A DNA stretch of 64,000 bases from Ktedonobacter sp. SOSP1-85. GTDB lineage: Bacteria > Chloroflexota > Ktedonobacteria > Ktedonobacterales > Ktedonobacteraceae. This document shows positions 55,997 to 64,000 of this stretch, piece after piece. Location: assembly GCF_016587415.1 (NCBI RefSeq), contig NZ_BNJI01000003.1, positions 1,054,001-1,118,000 of the forward strand. Reading direction: 5' to 3'. The translations under genes were made by a program, and so were the position numbers. The number at the start of each line of letters is the position of its first letter. The first letter of the stretch is position 1. The notes under the pieces are model-generated. The model made no database searches, was not told the origin of the DNA, and saw nothing but the letters and a program-made list of their open reading frames with translations.

Positions 55997-58105
55997 ATGA
56001 GTTCCCTTATGAATACCAGGCCATATCACTATGCGGAGACAATGTTAGAGCATGCTCCAGTAGGTATGGCTATTTATGATGCCGCCGATTTTCGTTTGCT
56101 TGAGGCCAATTCGCGCTTCCTGGGCTTTTTTGATACCCACTTTGCGACTCAACCGGAGCATAAGCTCCGGCCCGATCAGACTGTTGCCGATTGGGTATAT
56201 CATCCCCAGAGCGCGCAACTTCTCGCCATCTTTCAGCAGGTCAAAGCCAGCGGCCAGGCCTATCAGAACCCTGAGTTTTGTTTCCACAGCGGCGAAGGCG
56301 TTTCTTATTGGAGTTGGACTCTCCAACCGGTCTTTGATGATCAGCAGAATATCACGCACATTATTCAGAGCATTACGGAAGTAACTGAGCAAGTCCTGGC
56401 GCGTCAGAAAGCTGGTGCGATTCTCAGCACAAAGAGCGATTTAGCCGAAATAGAGCACCAGGCGGTGGCAGTCATCGAACACATTGCGCGCAGCCTGCGC
56501 AACTCCCTCGAAATCGAAACCGTGGCTCAGACAGCTATTCATGCGATTGCACATCATATCCGTCCCCTCAAAGCCAGTCTCTTTGTCAGCGACACCACGC
56601 ACCGCGCGCTACGTTGCCTGTCCTCGCACCAAGACGCCCAGGCCGAGCATCGCCTGCTAGACGTTGACTACCTGCCCTTCGAGAGCCAGAATCTCCCCCT
56701 TACTTCCTCAATTCTCCAGCAGCGCGAACCTGTACTCATTACTAATCTCCAACTGGCCGCCGCTCAGGAGCGTGTGCCCGCCAGAAACCCATTCGTGACC
56801 GCCGGGATACTGGGCTATGCCTACCTGCCCCTCTGGCATAGCAATCGCTTTGAGGGGGCGCTCTGTGTACTTTTCCAGACCCCCATCGATCCAGCAGGAC
56901 CTGAGATCCGCATCTTACGCGGATGCAGCGCGTATATCGCCTCGGCTATGGCGCATGCGCGCATCCATACCTCTGTCGAACGCGAACAATCCTATCTCCA
57001 GGCCGTTTTGGATCAGCTCCCTGAAGGCATCCTGATTGTTGAGGCAGCCAACGCGACCATCAGTTACGCGAATGAGGCCGCCGCCAACATCCTCGGTTTA
57101 GAGTCACAGGATGTTATTAATCAGCCATTGCACCATTATCGACGGCAAATGAAGAACGAGGATATGCGCGTGGGTGGGCAAATGCTCACGCCCTGGACGG
57201 TTATCGTGGTGCGGGCACTCTGTGGCGAAACCATTAAAGGCAAAGAGGCTATCGTTGTGCATGCAGGGGGAAGTCGTCTGATTACACTGGCTTCCTGCGC
57301 GCCTTTCTACACGGAAGATGGTATTATGAAGGGCGCAGTCGTCGTTCTACAGGACGTCACGACCCAGAAGACCTTCGAACAGCATAAAAATGAGTTCTTC
57401 TCTATCGCCAATCATGAGCTGCGCACACCAATCACGGTCATTCAGGGCTTTGCGGAGATCCTCCAGATGAAGGCCCAACAAGAGCCCATCTTTGATGGCA
57501 CAACGAAATATGCCTTGAGCAGCATCTCGGAACAGAGCCAACATCTTACCCACTTGATCGAAGAGATGCTCGATATCTCGCGGATTGAGCAATCCCGCTT
57601 CACCCTTCAACGCCAGGCATATGACCTGCTACCCATCATCACCAATGTGTTTCAGGGTCAGCAGGTAGCGGCTCGCCAGCACCAGCTTCACTTCATACTG
57701 CGTGGTCTTAATGTCAGCGACCGCCTGCTGGCCCTGGTGGATGAAGAGCGTTTAATCCAGGCGCTCAACAATCTTATTGGCAACGCGATAAAATATAGCG
57801 CGCCAGGCAGTGAAATTGAGGTTGGTTTGCGTTACAATAGAGAGCAAGAGGGAGATCAGGAAGTTGTTTTCTGGGTTAGGGACCAGGGCATTGGCATCGC
57901 CAACGATGAAATCCCGCTGATCTTCAAGCGCTTCTACCGCGCGCGTAACGTTGATCAGAGCCAGAGCGGCTTCGGTATTGGCCTCTACCTGGTCAAAGAG
58001 GTAATTTCCAGGCACGGTGGGCGCATCTGGGTTGAAAGCAAGGAGGGCAAAGGGTCAACGTTCTATTGTGCCCTCCCAATCGTAACGCTCCAAACCACAC
58101 CTTAA
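55997..58105 (+). CDS. PAS/GAF sensor histidine kinase
   Basis: A 702-residue cytosolic hybrid-free kinase without transmembrane helices. Order: PAS (about 15-130), GAF (about 155-320), PAS (about 330-450), HisKA dimerisation domain with the phospho-acceptor His473 in SIANHELRTPITV, and HATPase (about 575-695). The HATPase N-box is NNLIGNAIKYSAPG, the G1 box DQGIGI and the G2 box GFGIGLYLVKEV. It probably senses a small ligand, light or redox state via the PAS/GAF modules. No response regulator is adjacent; the next gene (32 bases) is a GntR regulator, so its partner must be elsewhere. Confidence 0.9.
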   Translation: MSSLMNTRPYHYAETMLEHAPVGMAIYDAADFRLLEANSRFLGFFDTHFATQPEHKLRPDQTVADWVYHPQSAQLLAIFQQVKASGQAYQNPEFCFHSGEGVSYWSWTLQPVFDDQQNITHIIQSITEVTEQVLARQKAGAILSTKSDLAEIEHQAVAVIEHIARSLRNSLEIETVAQTAIHAIAHHIRPLKASLFVSDTTHRALRCLSSHQDAQAEHRLLDVDYLPFESQNLPLTSSILQQREPVLITNLQLAAAQERVPARNPFVTAGILGYAYLPLWHSNRFEGALCVLFQTPIDPAGPEIRILRGCSAYIASAMAHARIHTSVEREQSYLQAVLDQLPEGILIVEAANATISYANEAAANILGLESQDVINQPLHHYRRQMKNEDMRVGGQMLTPWTVIVVRALCGETIKGKEAIVVHAGGSRLITLASCAPFYTEDGIMKGAVVVLQDVTTQKTFEQHKNEFFSIANHELRTPITVIQGFAEILQMKAQQEPIFDGTTKYALSSISEQSQHLTHLIEEMLDISRIEQSRFTLQRQAYDLLPIITNVFQGQQVAARQHQLHFILRGLNVSDRLLALVDEERLIQALNNLIGNAIKYSAPGSEIEVGLRYNREQEGDQEVVFWVRDQGIGIANDEIPLIFKRFYRARNVDQSQSGFGIGLYLVKEVISRHGGRIWVESKEGKGSTFYCALPIVTLQTTP

Positions 58106-58137
58106 CAGTGGTGTTCTTACATTGGGAAGATGTTTGC

Positions 58138-58884
58138 ATGAGTATTATTTCTAGAAATAGTCCTTTACCGCGCTATTATCAGTTAAAAGAGATTATGCGC
58201 GAGAAGATTCGCAACGGTGAGTGGCAGCCAGGGAACCTCATTCCCTCAGAGCGCGAGCTAAGCGAACAATATGGTATCAGTCGCATGACAGCGCGCCAGG
58301 CCATTACTGAACTGGTCAATGAAGGACTCTTTTACCGTGAGCAGGGGCGCGGCACCTTTGTGAGCCACCACCGCATTACGCAGCACCTGACGCAGCTAAC
58401 CGGCTTTAGCGAGGACATGCACGCGCGCGGACAACGTCCCAGCGCCCACGTCCTCTCGGCGAAGATGTGGCCTGTTGACGAAACAGTGGCTGAACGCCTG
58501 CATATTAAACCAGGCGACAAGGTCTTTCGCCTGCACCGCCTGCGCCTGGCCGATGGCGATCCGCTGGCTCTGGAGACCTCATTTATCCACTTTATGGGCT
58601 GCGAACGACTGCTTGAAGAGGACCTCAATCAGCACTCGCTCTACTACCTGCTAGAAACAAAATATGGTCAGCCCCCCATGGAGGCCGATCAAGAGCTTGA
58701 GGCGGGCCTGGTGGGGCCAGAGGAGGCCAAAGTCTTAAAAATCGCCGTGGGTAGCCCCGTCCTCTACACACGCCGCACAACCTATACCGAGCGCAAGCAG
58801 CCTCTTGAGTACGCAACCTCCATGTACTGTGGCCACAAATATACCTTCTACACCCACCTGCAACGCGAACAACTTACACGCTAG
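58138..58884 (+). CDS. GntR/HutC-family transcriptional regulator
   Basis: A 248-residue regulator. The N-terminal winged helix-turn-helix is LKEIMREKIRNGEWQPGNLI and SERELSEQYGISRMTARQAI. The C-terminal UTRA domain (about 90-240) holds the effector, with the usual VFRLHRLRLADGDPLALETS. ATG 58138 with GGGAAG upstream is preferred over an upstream in-frame start at 58066 that overlaps the kinase gene. Typical ligands of this group are amino sugars or other small acids. The target genes are not evident; the neighbouring GlsB-like gene and sulfatase are candidates by position only. Confidence 0.88.
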   Translation: MSIISRNSPLPRYYQLKEIMREKIRNGEWQPGNLIPSERELSEQYGISRMTARQAITELVNEGLFYREQGRGTFVSHHRITQHLTQLTGFSEDMHARGQRPSAHVLSAKMWPVDETVAERLHIKPGDKVFRLHRLRLADGDPLALETSFIHFMGCERLLEEDLNQHSLYYLLETKYGQPPMEADQELEAGLVGPEEAKVLKIAVGSPVLYTRRTTYTERKQPLEYATSMYCGHKYTFYTHLQREQLTR

Positions 58885-58889
58885 AAGAT

Positions 58890-58968
58890 AGAAATAAATT
58901 ATAAACACAATTTATGGGGCAGCTGGAGAAGCTAGCCGCCCCATAAATTGTGTTTATAATTTATTTCT
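58890..58968. repeat. Intergenic palindrome, 31-bp perfect stem
   Basis: Arms 58890-58920 and 58938-58968 pair perfectly; the 17-base loop contains AGCT-N5-AGCT. It begins six bases after the GntR stop and probably ends that transcript. The A/T-rich arms differ in composition from the other palindromes, and no clear GAGAAG module is present. Confidence 0.85.
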
Positions 58969-59144
58969 TAAAAAGCTTAACGCCGCTTTAGAGTATAATA
59001 AATTCCTCTATAATCGGTTATGATGCTGAAACTTTTTCTATCGCCGACCCGTACTAGAAAATGTAAATGATACAGCAATGGTTATTCACAAAAGGTATCA
59101 ATTAAGTCACTTTTTCAGAGCAAGGAAATGGAGGATCTAGAGTT

Positions 59145-59444
59145 ATGTTTACACAGGCTACTCTCGTACTTGCGGCCATTGACCTTACCAGCATCGTATG
59201 GTGGCTGCTCGTCGGCTTGATCGCCGGTTTCCTGGCCAGCGTTGTGATGCGTGGTGGCGGCTATGGTATCGTCGGTGACATCGTCGTCGGTCTGATTGGC
59301 GCCTTCATCGGTGGCTTCCTGGCCAGCCTGGTGGGTCTGGGTTCGAGCGGTTTCATCGGCACGATTATCATCGCCTTCATCGGCGCTTGTGTGCTGATCG
59401 CCCTCTTGCGCCTCGTCTCCCGTGGTACGGCTCGCCGCTACTAA
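59145..59444 (+). CDS. GlsB/YeaQ/YmgE-family small membrane protein
   Basis: A 99-residue protein with three hydrophobic segments rich in Gly: WLLVGLIAGFLASVVMRGGG, IVVGLIGAFIGGFLASLVGL and TIIIAFIGACVLIALLRLV. This is the transglycosylase-associated (GlsB/YeaQ/YmgE) family, linked to stress and membrane integrity. A GGAGG site lies upstream of ATG 59145. It is a single gene between two palindromes and converges with the sulfatase gene. The molecular function of the family is not well defined. Confidence 0.88.
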   Translation: MFTQATLVLAAIDLTSIVWWLLVGLIAGFLASVVMRGGGYGIVGDIVVGLIGAFIGGFLASLVGLGSSGFIGTIIIAFIGACVLIALLRLVSRGTARRY

Positions 59445-59472
59445 TAGCGCCTCGTCAATCCACGAGAAAAAT

Positions 59473-59520
59473 AGACAGAGAGAAGGAGCAGCCTCGCGAG
59501 GCTGCTCCTTCTCTCTGTCT
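59473..59520. terminator. 48-base perfect palindrome between converging genes
   Basis: The whole 48 bases are self-complementary (22-bp stem, loop CGCG). It stands 28 bases after the GlsB-like stop and eight before the sulfatase stop, the expected place for a bidirectional terminator. Confidence 0.8.
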
Positions 59521-59528
59521 GCGACTAC

Positions 59529-60869
59529 TTACTTACGATACTGCATGGGTTCATCGGGTGAGATTTGGTCGGGGCTGTTGACTAGCGCACCTGCGGGCAA
59601 AGGGATGGCTCCACGCAGTAAGGGATCGTGTGTGGCCTGCATCCATTGCATTAAACGTTGGCGCATGGCGTCGGCAATTGTGGATAACTCAGGGTCATCG
59701 ATGCGGTTACAGGCTTCATTTGGGTCAAAGAGCAGATCATAGAGCTCTTCATCACGCCTGGTCGCCTCTCCCCAGCCAGAACGCATCAGGAGATCCTTGG
59801 TGGGGCTGTCATCACAATTGGCCAGGATTGGCCTGCGATGGTGCGTATCGAAGTAGCGGATATACTTCCAGCGCTGCGTACGTACGGCCCGCTGTGGCTC
59901 GTAGGCGGCGTGATAGTTCACCTCGGCGAAGATGGCCTCGTTAATCTGCTCACGCTCCTCGCGTATCAAGGGCAAGAGGGAGCGCCCCTGCACCCACTCA
60001 GGCCTGGGCACATGCAGCAACTCGCAGAGCGTTGGATAGATATCGATATGCGAGACCAGGGCATCACAGACCTTCCCGCCACAAAAGCCACCTGGGCCGC
60101 GCATCAAGAGCATCACCCCGATGCCATGATCGGTCAGGTTACACTTCATCCTGGGAAAAGCGAGGCCGTGATCGGTAGTACAGATTACCAGCGTATGCTC
60201 CGCCAGGTTACTCTCCTCCAAGGCCGCCAAGACCGCGCCAATGGCTTCATCAAGCTTTTGCACACTTGCCTTAAAGGCCGCCATGTCGCGCCTGACTTCA
60301 GGCGTATCAGGCAGTGGCGCGGGTGGCAAGATATACTTTTCATCCTGGGTAGAGAACGGCTCGTGGAAGGGGCGATGCGTCTCCGAAAAACCAATGGAGA
60401 GAAAACAGGGTTGAGGCAGACCATTCTTCAAGAGTTGAACCGCCCTGGGAACAACATCTTTCGTGTCTGCACTGGCGACCTCTACTATCTCATCATAGCC
60501 AAGCAGAGCAGGATCGCGCGCCTCATGCTGCATACCAAGCAACAGCGAGGAGTAGCCCGCCGGGCGCAAAGCGTTCGCCAGGTGCTGTTGATAATCATAG
60601 AGTGAGAAGCCGCGATGAGCCAGGCCAAGCATACCCGCCGAATGAGGACTCTGCCCAGTAAGCAGAGCAGCGCGACTGGGAGAGCAGGTAGAAGAGACAG
60701 AGAACGCCTGGCGAAACAGCACCCCCTGCTCCGCCAGGCGTTGCAGATGTGGCGTGGGTAGAGCATGCCCATACGGTTGAATATAGCGACCGGTATCATG
60801 CGAGTGAATATACAAAATATTAGGCTGCAAAATATTAGGCTGCAAAATATTGGGTCGTGCTTGCTCCAT
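59529..60869 (-). CDS. Sulfatase (formylglycine type)
   Basis: A 446-residue type I sulfatase from ATG 60869 (AAGGAGC upstream). A longer frame adds 17 residues without family support. Cys62 in STCSPSRAALLTG is the formylglycine precursor site (CxPSR). Metal ligands are likely Asp25 of HSHDTG and Asp/His in CTTDHGLAFPR. No signal peptide, so it is cytosolic or exported by an unseen route; many similar Chloroflexota and Planctomycetota sulfatases act on sulfated glycans. The N-terminus contains a threefold PNILQ repeat from a 15-base DNA duplication just before the first conserved strand. Substrate unknown. Confidence 0.87.
   Translation of the reverse strand: MEQARPNILQPNILQPNILYIHSHDTGRYIQPYGHALPTPHLQRLAEQGVLFRQAFSVSSTCSPSRAALLTGQSPHSAGMLGLAHRGFSLYDYQQHLANALRPAGYSSLLLGMQHEARDPALLGYDEIVEVASADTKDVVPRAVQLLKNGLPQPCFLSIGFSETHRPFHEPFSTQDEKYILPPAPLPDTPEVRRDMAAFKASVQKLDEAIGAVLAALEESNLAEHTLVICTTDHGLAFPRMKCNLTDHGIGVMLLMRGPGGFCGGKVCDALVSHIDIYPTLCELLHVPRPEWVQGRSLLPLIREEREQINEAIFAEVNYHAAYEPQRAVRTQRWKYIRYFDTHHRRPILANCDDSPTKDLLMRSGWGEATRRDEELYDLLFDPNEACNRIDDPELSTIADAMRQRLMQWMQATHDPLLRGAIPLPAGALVNSPDQISPDEPMQYRK
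60813..60857. repeat. Threefold 15-base repeat at the sulfatase N-terminus
   Basis: Units 60813-60827, 60828-60842 and 60843-60857 begin CAAAATATT. They are in frame and add QPNIL-type copies to the protein before NILYIHSHD. This looks like replication slippage. Confidence 0.85.
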
Positions 60870-60940
60870 AATTTTGCTCCTTTTTCTAGCTATCCGCTTA
60901 CCTGGGCGTTGAAAGTCCATATCTGCATGGACCCTACAAA

Positions 60941-60982
60941 TATAACATAAGGTCCATGCCTAGACATGGACCTTATGTTATA
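60941..60982. repeat. Intergenic palindrome, 18-bp perfect stem
   Basis: Arms 60941-60958 and 60965-60982 pair perfectly around CCTAGA and contain GGTCCATG/CATGGACC. Another CATGGACC copy (60926) is just to the left. The hairpin separates the HNH lipoprotein gene (its 3' end at 61002) and the sulfatase gene, both on the minus strand. Confidence 0.8.
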
Positions 60983-61001
60983 CTGCCAGCAGGCAGGCTT
61001 A

Positions 61002-61592
61002 TTAATTGCCGCCCATTTTGTTATAGACGTCGAGCCAGTTGGTCGCGATCTCAATCTGGGCGTCTTTCAGGCTGATCGCGCCAGAGCACACCTGGTCGTG
61101 CAGATAGTTCTCGACCTTGTCTTTCTCATGGAAGCCCGGCTTAGGGCTGGCAGCCTCGGGCCAGAGATTAGAGATGTCATTAGAGCCACCCAGCTCCAGG
61201 CTTACCAGGTGATCGACCTCATACTCGCCCGTCGAGTGATGCGTAATGCCATACTCCTGGTAGACCTGATTCTTCTCGCTTGTTGGCACGTTGCGCACCG
61301 AGGAGGCATAGCCCGAGCGACAGATATCCGTCTTGGTCACATTGGGGAAGATGGCACCTGGCGAACAGGCTTTATCCTGAAGCGGCCCCTGGACCTGACA
61401 GCCAGTGGTCTTGCTTTGCACGCCCCAGTTAGGCGCACCACCGCTGCTCGAACCTGAGTTTGAACCTGTACTATCAGGACTTGAGGTCACACCCGGAACA
61501 TCTGAACCACCATAGCTAGATGAGTTACATGCTGTAAGCAAAAGTGCTGCAACCATGCAGGCACCAAGCAGGTGAATCCATACTTTGCGCAT
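61002..61592 (-). CDS. HNH-like nuclease lipoprotein
   Basis: A 196-residue protein from ATG 61592 (AGGAGA upstream). A signal peptide with lipobox LLLTAC ends near residue 22. A Ser/Gly linker follows, then a C-terminal domain with THHSTGEYEVDHLVSLELGG, SNDISNLWPE and HEKDKVENYLH. This is the D-H/N/H-type metal finger of HNH endonucleases and of a related actinobacterial secreted family. A DICRSGYASSVRNV segment precedes it, as in those relatives. It would act at the cell surface on DNA or RNA, maybe for nutrient use or defence. The tandem repeat at 61654-61769 lies upstream. Confidence 0.75.
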   Translation of the reverse strand: MRKVWIHLLGACMVAALLLTACNSSSYGGSDVPGVTSSPDSTGSNSGSSSGGAPNWGVQSKTTGCQVQGPLQDKACSPGAIFPNVTKTDICRSGYASSVRNVPTSEKNQVYQEYGITHHSTGEYEVDHLVSLELGGSNDISNLWPEAASPKPGFHEKDKVENYLHDQVCSGAISLKDAQIEIATNWLDVYNKMGGN

Positions 61593-61653
61593 ATTTTTTA
61601 TCTCCTGTCGTCTACTCCACCCAACATTCACCCCTGAGTACAAAGACTCATAA

Positions 61654-61769
61654 AGGGTCCATGCTTGCATGGACTAAAACGCTCAGCAAGCATACTATTG
61701 CTATATATATGTAGGGTCCATGCTTGCATGGACTAAAACGCTCAGGCAAGCATACTATTGCTATATATA
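61654..61769. repeat. Two tandem 56-57 base repeats with inner palindromes
   Basis: Copies 61654-61709 and 61713-61769 differ by a single inserted G. Each contains GTCCATGC-TT-GCATGGAC and a weaker AGCAA/TTGCT pair, so each forms two small hairpins. GCATGGACCC motifs also occur at about 11873, 11915 and 60925. The rest of the 61593-62053 gap shows no gene. Confidence 0.85.
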
Positions 61770-61999
61770 AAGGCTCTAGCTTATATACGTTTGTACAGTA
61801 GCAAATGGACGCACCTGTATTGAGCTCAATTCCGGCTCATCCGCCATTTGGTGATGAGGAGAATATCTGAACGGCAAAGCGTATTAAAAACCCGCCAATT
61901 TAGTTGGATGGAGTAGTATGTTTAGCGCCAGGGGAATAATATCAAATTATGTTTCTGTTTATAACTCTGATCGTTCGCCTTATCGTCCAGGTGGCTGAA

Positions 62000-62028
62000 T
62001 TGGTCATGGCTAAATTCGCATATATTAT
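62000..62028 (+). promoter_or_regulatory. Promoter of the NMT1/THI5-like gene
   Basis: TTGGTC (62000-62005), 17-base spacer, TATTAT (62023-62028). The predicted start near 62035 leaves a leader of about 19 bases, too short for a riboswitch. Confidence 0.5.
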
Positions 62029-62053
62029 ATTTCACATATGGAGTAGGTAATTA

Positions 62054-63061
62054 ATGTTCCGACGTCCTCGTTCGTTTTCCCTTCTGGTATTCGGCTTGTG
62101 GTTGTTGTCCATCAGCCTGTTAGCGAGTGGTTGCGGAGGAAGTACAACCACGACAACGGCCTCTTCAAATAGAGTACAACAGGTTTCTATTGGTCTAGGG
62201 TATATACCAGACATCCAGTTCGCACCCTTTTATGTTGCTCAATCAAAGGGGTATTATAGTGAGTCAGGTCTAAACGTTACCTTTCATCATGGTATCGTTC
62301 CAGATCTCGTCGGTTCGATGGTGGCCGGAAAGAATACATTCGTCATGGCTGGCGGCGATGAATTGCTTACCGCCCGCAATGAGCATATACAGGCAAAAAA
62401 TGTCGCAACAATCTTCCAGAAGTACCCCATCAGCTTGATTGTTCCTGCCAACTCACCAATTAAGTCTCCAGCCGATTTAAAGGGACACTCTGTCGGCATA
62501 CCCGGTCCCTATGGGTCAAGCTATACTGCGCTGCTAGCATTCCTCTACAAGGAACATCTCTCGCTTTCTGATATCAAGCTTCAATCCATAGGTTTTACAC
62601 AGGTTGCGGCCTTGCTGGCTCATCGTGTGGATGCGATTATAGGCTACTCCAATAACGAACCACTACAGCTTGCCAGGCGCAATGTACAGGTTCGCACATT
62701 CGCCGTCTCTGACTATCAACCGCTCGTCTCAGAAGGAATTATTGTCCCTGAAACAACACTTCAGAAACAACCACAGGTAGTCCATGAGTTTGTGCTGGCC
62801 ACATTAAAGGGGCTACAGTACGTGATCGATCATCCTGAGGATGCAATCACACTGAGTAAGCCTTATATTCCCGGCATGACCAATACTCAACAGACGCTGG
62901 AGATATTGAAGGCAACCATTCCTATTTGGCAAGGGAATGGAACGCTTGGTATCAATGATGAGGTAGCCTGGCAAGCGATGGAGCAATTCATGGTTGCACA
63001 GAAGATGATAGGTCCCATCCCGAAGGTCTCGGACGCCTATACCAACCAATACACAAAATAA
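62054..63061 (+). CDS. NMT1/THI5-like substrate-binding lipoprotein
   Basis: A 335-residue periplasmic-type binding protein. The signal peptide ends in lipobox LLASGCGG near residue 27, then a Thr-rich linker. The mature part has GYIPDIQFAPFYVAQSKGYY and GLNVTFHHG, typical of the THI5/SsuA family that binds pyrimidine precursors, aliphatic sulfonates or similar ligands. Also seen are VAGKNTFVMAGGDELLTARN and AHRVDAIIGYSNNEP. No cognate permease or ATPase lies in the window, and no TPP riboswitch precedes it, so a thiamine role is unproven. It is followed after 215 bases by an aldo/keto reductase. Confidence 0.85.
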   Translation: MFRRPRSFSLLVFGLWLLSISLLASGCGGSTTTTTASSNRVQQVSIGLGYIPDIQFAPFYVAQSKGYYSESGLNVTFHHGIVPDLVGSMVAGKNTFVMAGGDELLTARNEHIQAKNVATIFQKYPISLIVPANSPIKSPADLKGHSVGIPGPYGSSYTALLAFLYKEHLSLSDIKLQSIGFTQVAALLAHRVDAIIGYSNNEPLQLARRNVQVRTFAVSDYQPLVSEGIIVPETTLQKQPQVVHEFVLATLKGLQYVIDHPEDAITLSKPYIPGMTNTQQTLEILKATIPIWQGNGTLGINDEVAWQAMEQFMVAQKMIGPIPKVSDAYTNQYTK

Positions 63062-63276
63062 ACACCACTCTCTTGTTTACCCGGGTTTCTTGGATGTGGC
63101 ACGAAAGGTCGCTTTTCGTCTCAACCTCGTTCGTCATTGTGCAAGTGGCAAGATTGAGGTGGAGATGGAATACGTTACATCCCTGTTCCATGTAAAGCGC
63201 CATTGGTGCTGAGAAGCCTTCGGCAAACAGGCGCTGAATAGTCACTACCAATGAAAAAATGAGGAGATCACTCACC

Positions 63277-64000
63277 ATGCAAACACATCAGTTTGGCAGA
63301 ACAGATATGCGGATTACGGCCATTGGGCTGGGAACATGGGCACTTGGGGGAAATCAATGGGGTCCTCAGGACGACCAGGAGTCTATAGCAACGATACAAC
63401 GAGCTCTAGACCTGGGTATCAACTGGATTGATACCGCTGCTATTTATGGGTTGGGAGGATCCGAGAAAGTGGTGGGAAGAGCTATTAAAGGGCGCAAACA
63501 ACCTTATATCTTCACGAAATGCTCACTGATCTGGGATGAGGAGATGCAGGTAAGGAGCAGCCTGAGAGCTAGTTCGATCCGTCATGAAGTTGAGGAGAGC
63601 TTAAGACGACTCGATATCGAGACCATTGATTTGTACCAGATACACTGGCCCAATCCCGATCCAGAGATTGAAGAAGGGTGGAATACGCTTGCCGAGCTCA
63701 AACGGGAAGGGAAAGTACGCCATATAGGCGTATCAAACTTCAATGTAGCGCAACTGCAGCGCGCGGAGAAGATAGCGCCAGTTGAAACATTACAGCCACC
63801 GTACTCATTAATTCATCGCCAGGCGGAGCACGAAATTCTGCCCTATTGCCAGCAAAACACGATTGGTACGATCGTCTATTCCCCTATGGCGTCGGGCCTC
63901 TTGTCTGGGCACATGACCCGTGAGCGCATTGCACAACTGCCAGATGGTGATTGGCGCAAACAGGGTCAGGAGTTTCAGGAGCCGCGCTTGACGCGTAATT
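63277..64000 (+). CDS. Aldo/keto reductase, 3' end outside the window
   Basis: Open from ATG 63277 (GAGGAG upstream) to the end of the window, at least 241 codons. The N-terminus is FGRTDMRITAIGLGTWALGG. The catalytic tetrad is Asp and Tyr in WIDTAAIYGLGGSE, Lys in IFTKCS and His in YQIHWPNPD. KVRHIGVSNF and IVYSPMASGLLSG are the classic later motifs. It should reduce aldehydes or sugars with NADPH in the cytosol. The closest class is the YghZ/Tas-like AKR group. The gap 63062-63276 contains no recognisable gene. Confidence 0.9.
   Translation, partial: MQTHQFGRTDMRITAIGLGTWALGGNQWGPQDDQESIATIQRALDLGINWIDTAAIYGLGGSEKVVGRAIKGRKQPYIFTKCSLIWDEEMQVRSSLRASSIRHEVEESLRRLDIETIDLYQIHWPNPDPEIEEGWNTLAELKREGKVRHIGVSNFNVAQLQRAEKIAPVETLQPPYSLIHRQAEHEILPYCQQNTIGTIVYSPMASGLLSGHMTRERIAQLPDGDWRKQGQEFQEPRLTRN

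Noticed and set aside
61654-61769. CRISPR array or IS end repeats
   Set aside because: Only two contiguous units and no transposase or cas gene nearby.
61862-62053. TPP riboswitch before the THI5-like gene
   Set aside because: No CUGAGA or related TPP core was seen and the predicted leader is only about 19 bases.
63062-63276. Possible decayed gene on the minus strand (LIFSLVVTIQRLFAEGF)
   Set aside because: The fragment looks protein-like but is short, has no recognisable family, and lies upstream of a well-defined start.

Overview
The window reads as chromosomal DNA of a soil-type, multi-metabolite bacterium. I infer a Chloroflexota member of the Ktedonobacteria type: the gene mix combines a type II polyketide cluster, a DUF993 sugar operon, DUF1345 and DUF4383 proteins, many glycosyltransferases and long intergenic palindromes. 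No database search was possible; the 16S gene at 8759-10237 (minus strand) would settle the taxonomy. No transposase, phage gene, tRNA or CRISPR array was seen.

Layout. (1) 1-5223: the right end of a type II (aromatic) polyketide cluster: KS-alpha C-terminus, KS-beta with Arg in the active-site position, an AcpS-type phosphopantetheinyl transferase, a possible structured RNA, ACP, aromatase/cyclase and an ABC exporter pair. (2) 5497-10892: an rRNA operon on the minus strand (16S, spacer without tRNA, 23S, no 5S beside it) with two near-consensus tandem promoters. (3) 11008-16053: DUF1345 membrane protein, a Cys-rich copper-storage-like protein, a CDF metal exporter whose C-terminus is split by a frameshift, and an S9 peptidase. 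(4) 16130-24057: an amino-acyl carrier protein locus. Carrier protein and its own PPTase run one way. Acyl-CoA-dehydrogenase-like protein, amino acid:carrier-protein ligase, DUF1839, a GH2 beta-mannosidase-like enzyme and a Cys-nucleophile thioesterase run the other way, from divergent consensus-like promoters.

(5) 24198-39635: a surface polysaccharide region bracketed by two related GH39-like exported glycosidases. It holds five GT2 glycosyltransferases (three are recent tandem copies with mosaic similarity), a flippase, a large polytopic membrane protein and a membrane protein with a repetitive acidic tail. (6) 39677-44239: cupin, zinc-ribbon membrane protein, PKD protein and DUF4383 protein. 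(7) 44318-49116: a DUF993 / sugar isomerase / Gfo-Idh-MocA operon divergent from a LacI regulator. Two matching operators (AGTAA-N4-TTACT) sit at the two predicted transcription starts. (8) 49321-54685: a molybdenum hydroxylase of the 4-hydroxybenzoyl-CoA reductase type, including the four-Cys insert of the FAD subunit, with a PaaK-like CoA ligase. (9) 54722-64000: methyltransferase, PAS/GAF histidine kinase, GntR regulator, GlsB-like protein, sulfatase, HNH lipoprotein, NMT1/THI5-like binding protein and a truncated aldo/keto reductase.

A theme through the whole window is a set of ten intergenic inverted repeats with perfect 18-31 bp stems of unrelated sequence. Several are flanked by a short conserved module (a small hairpin followed by GAGAAG). 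I consider this, the amino-acyl carrier protein locus and the possible structured RNA upstream of the polyketide ACP the most rewarding leads.
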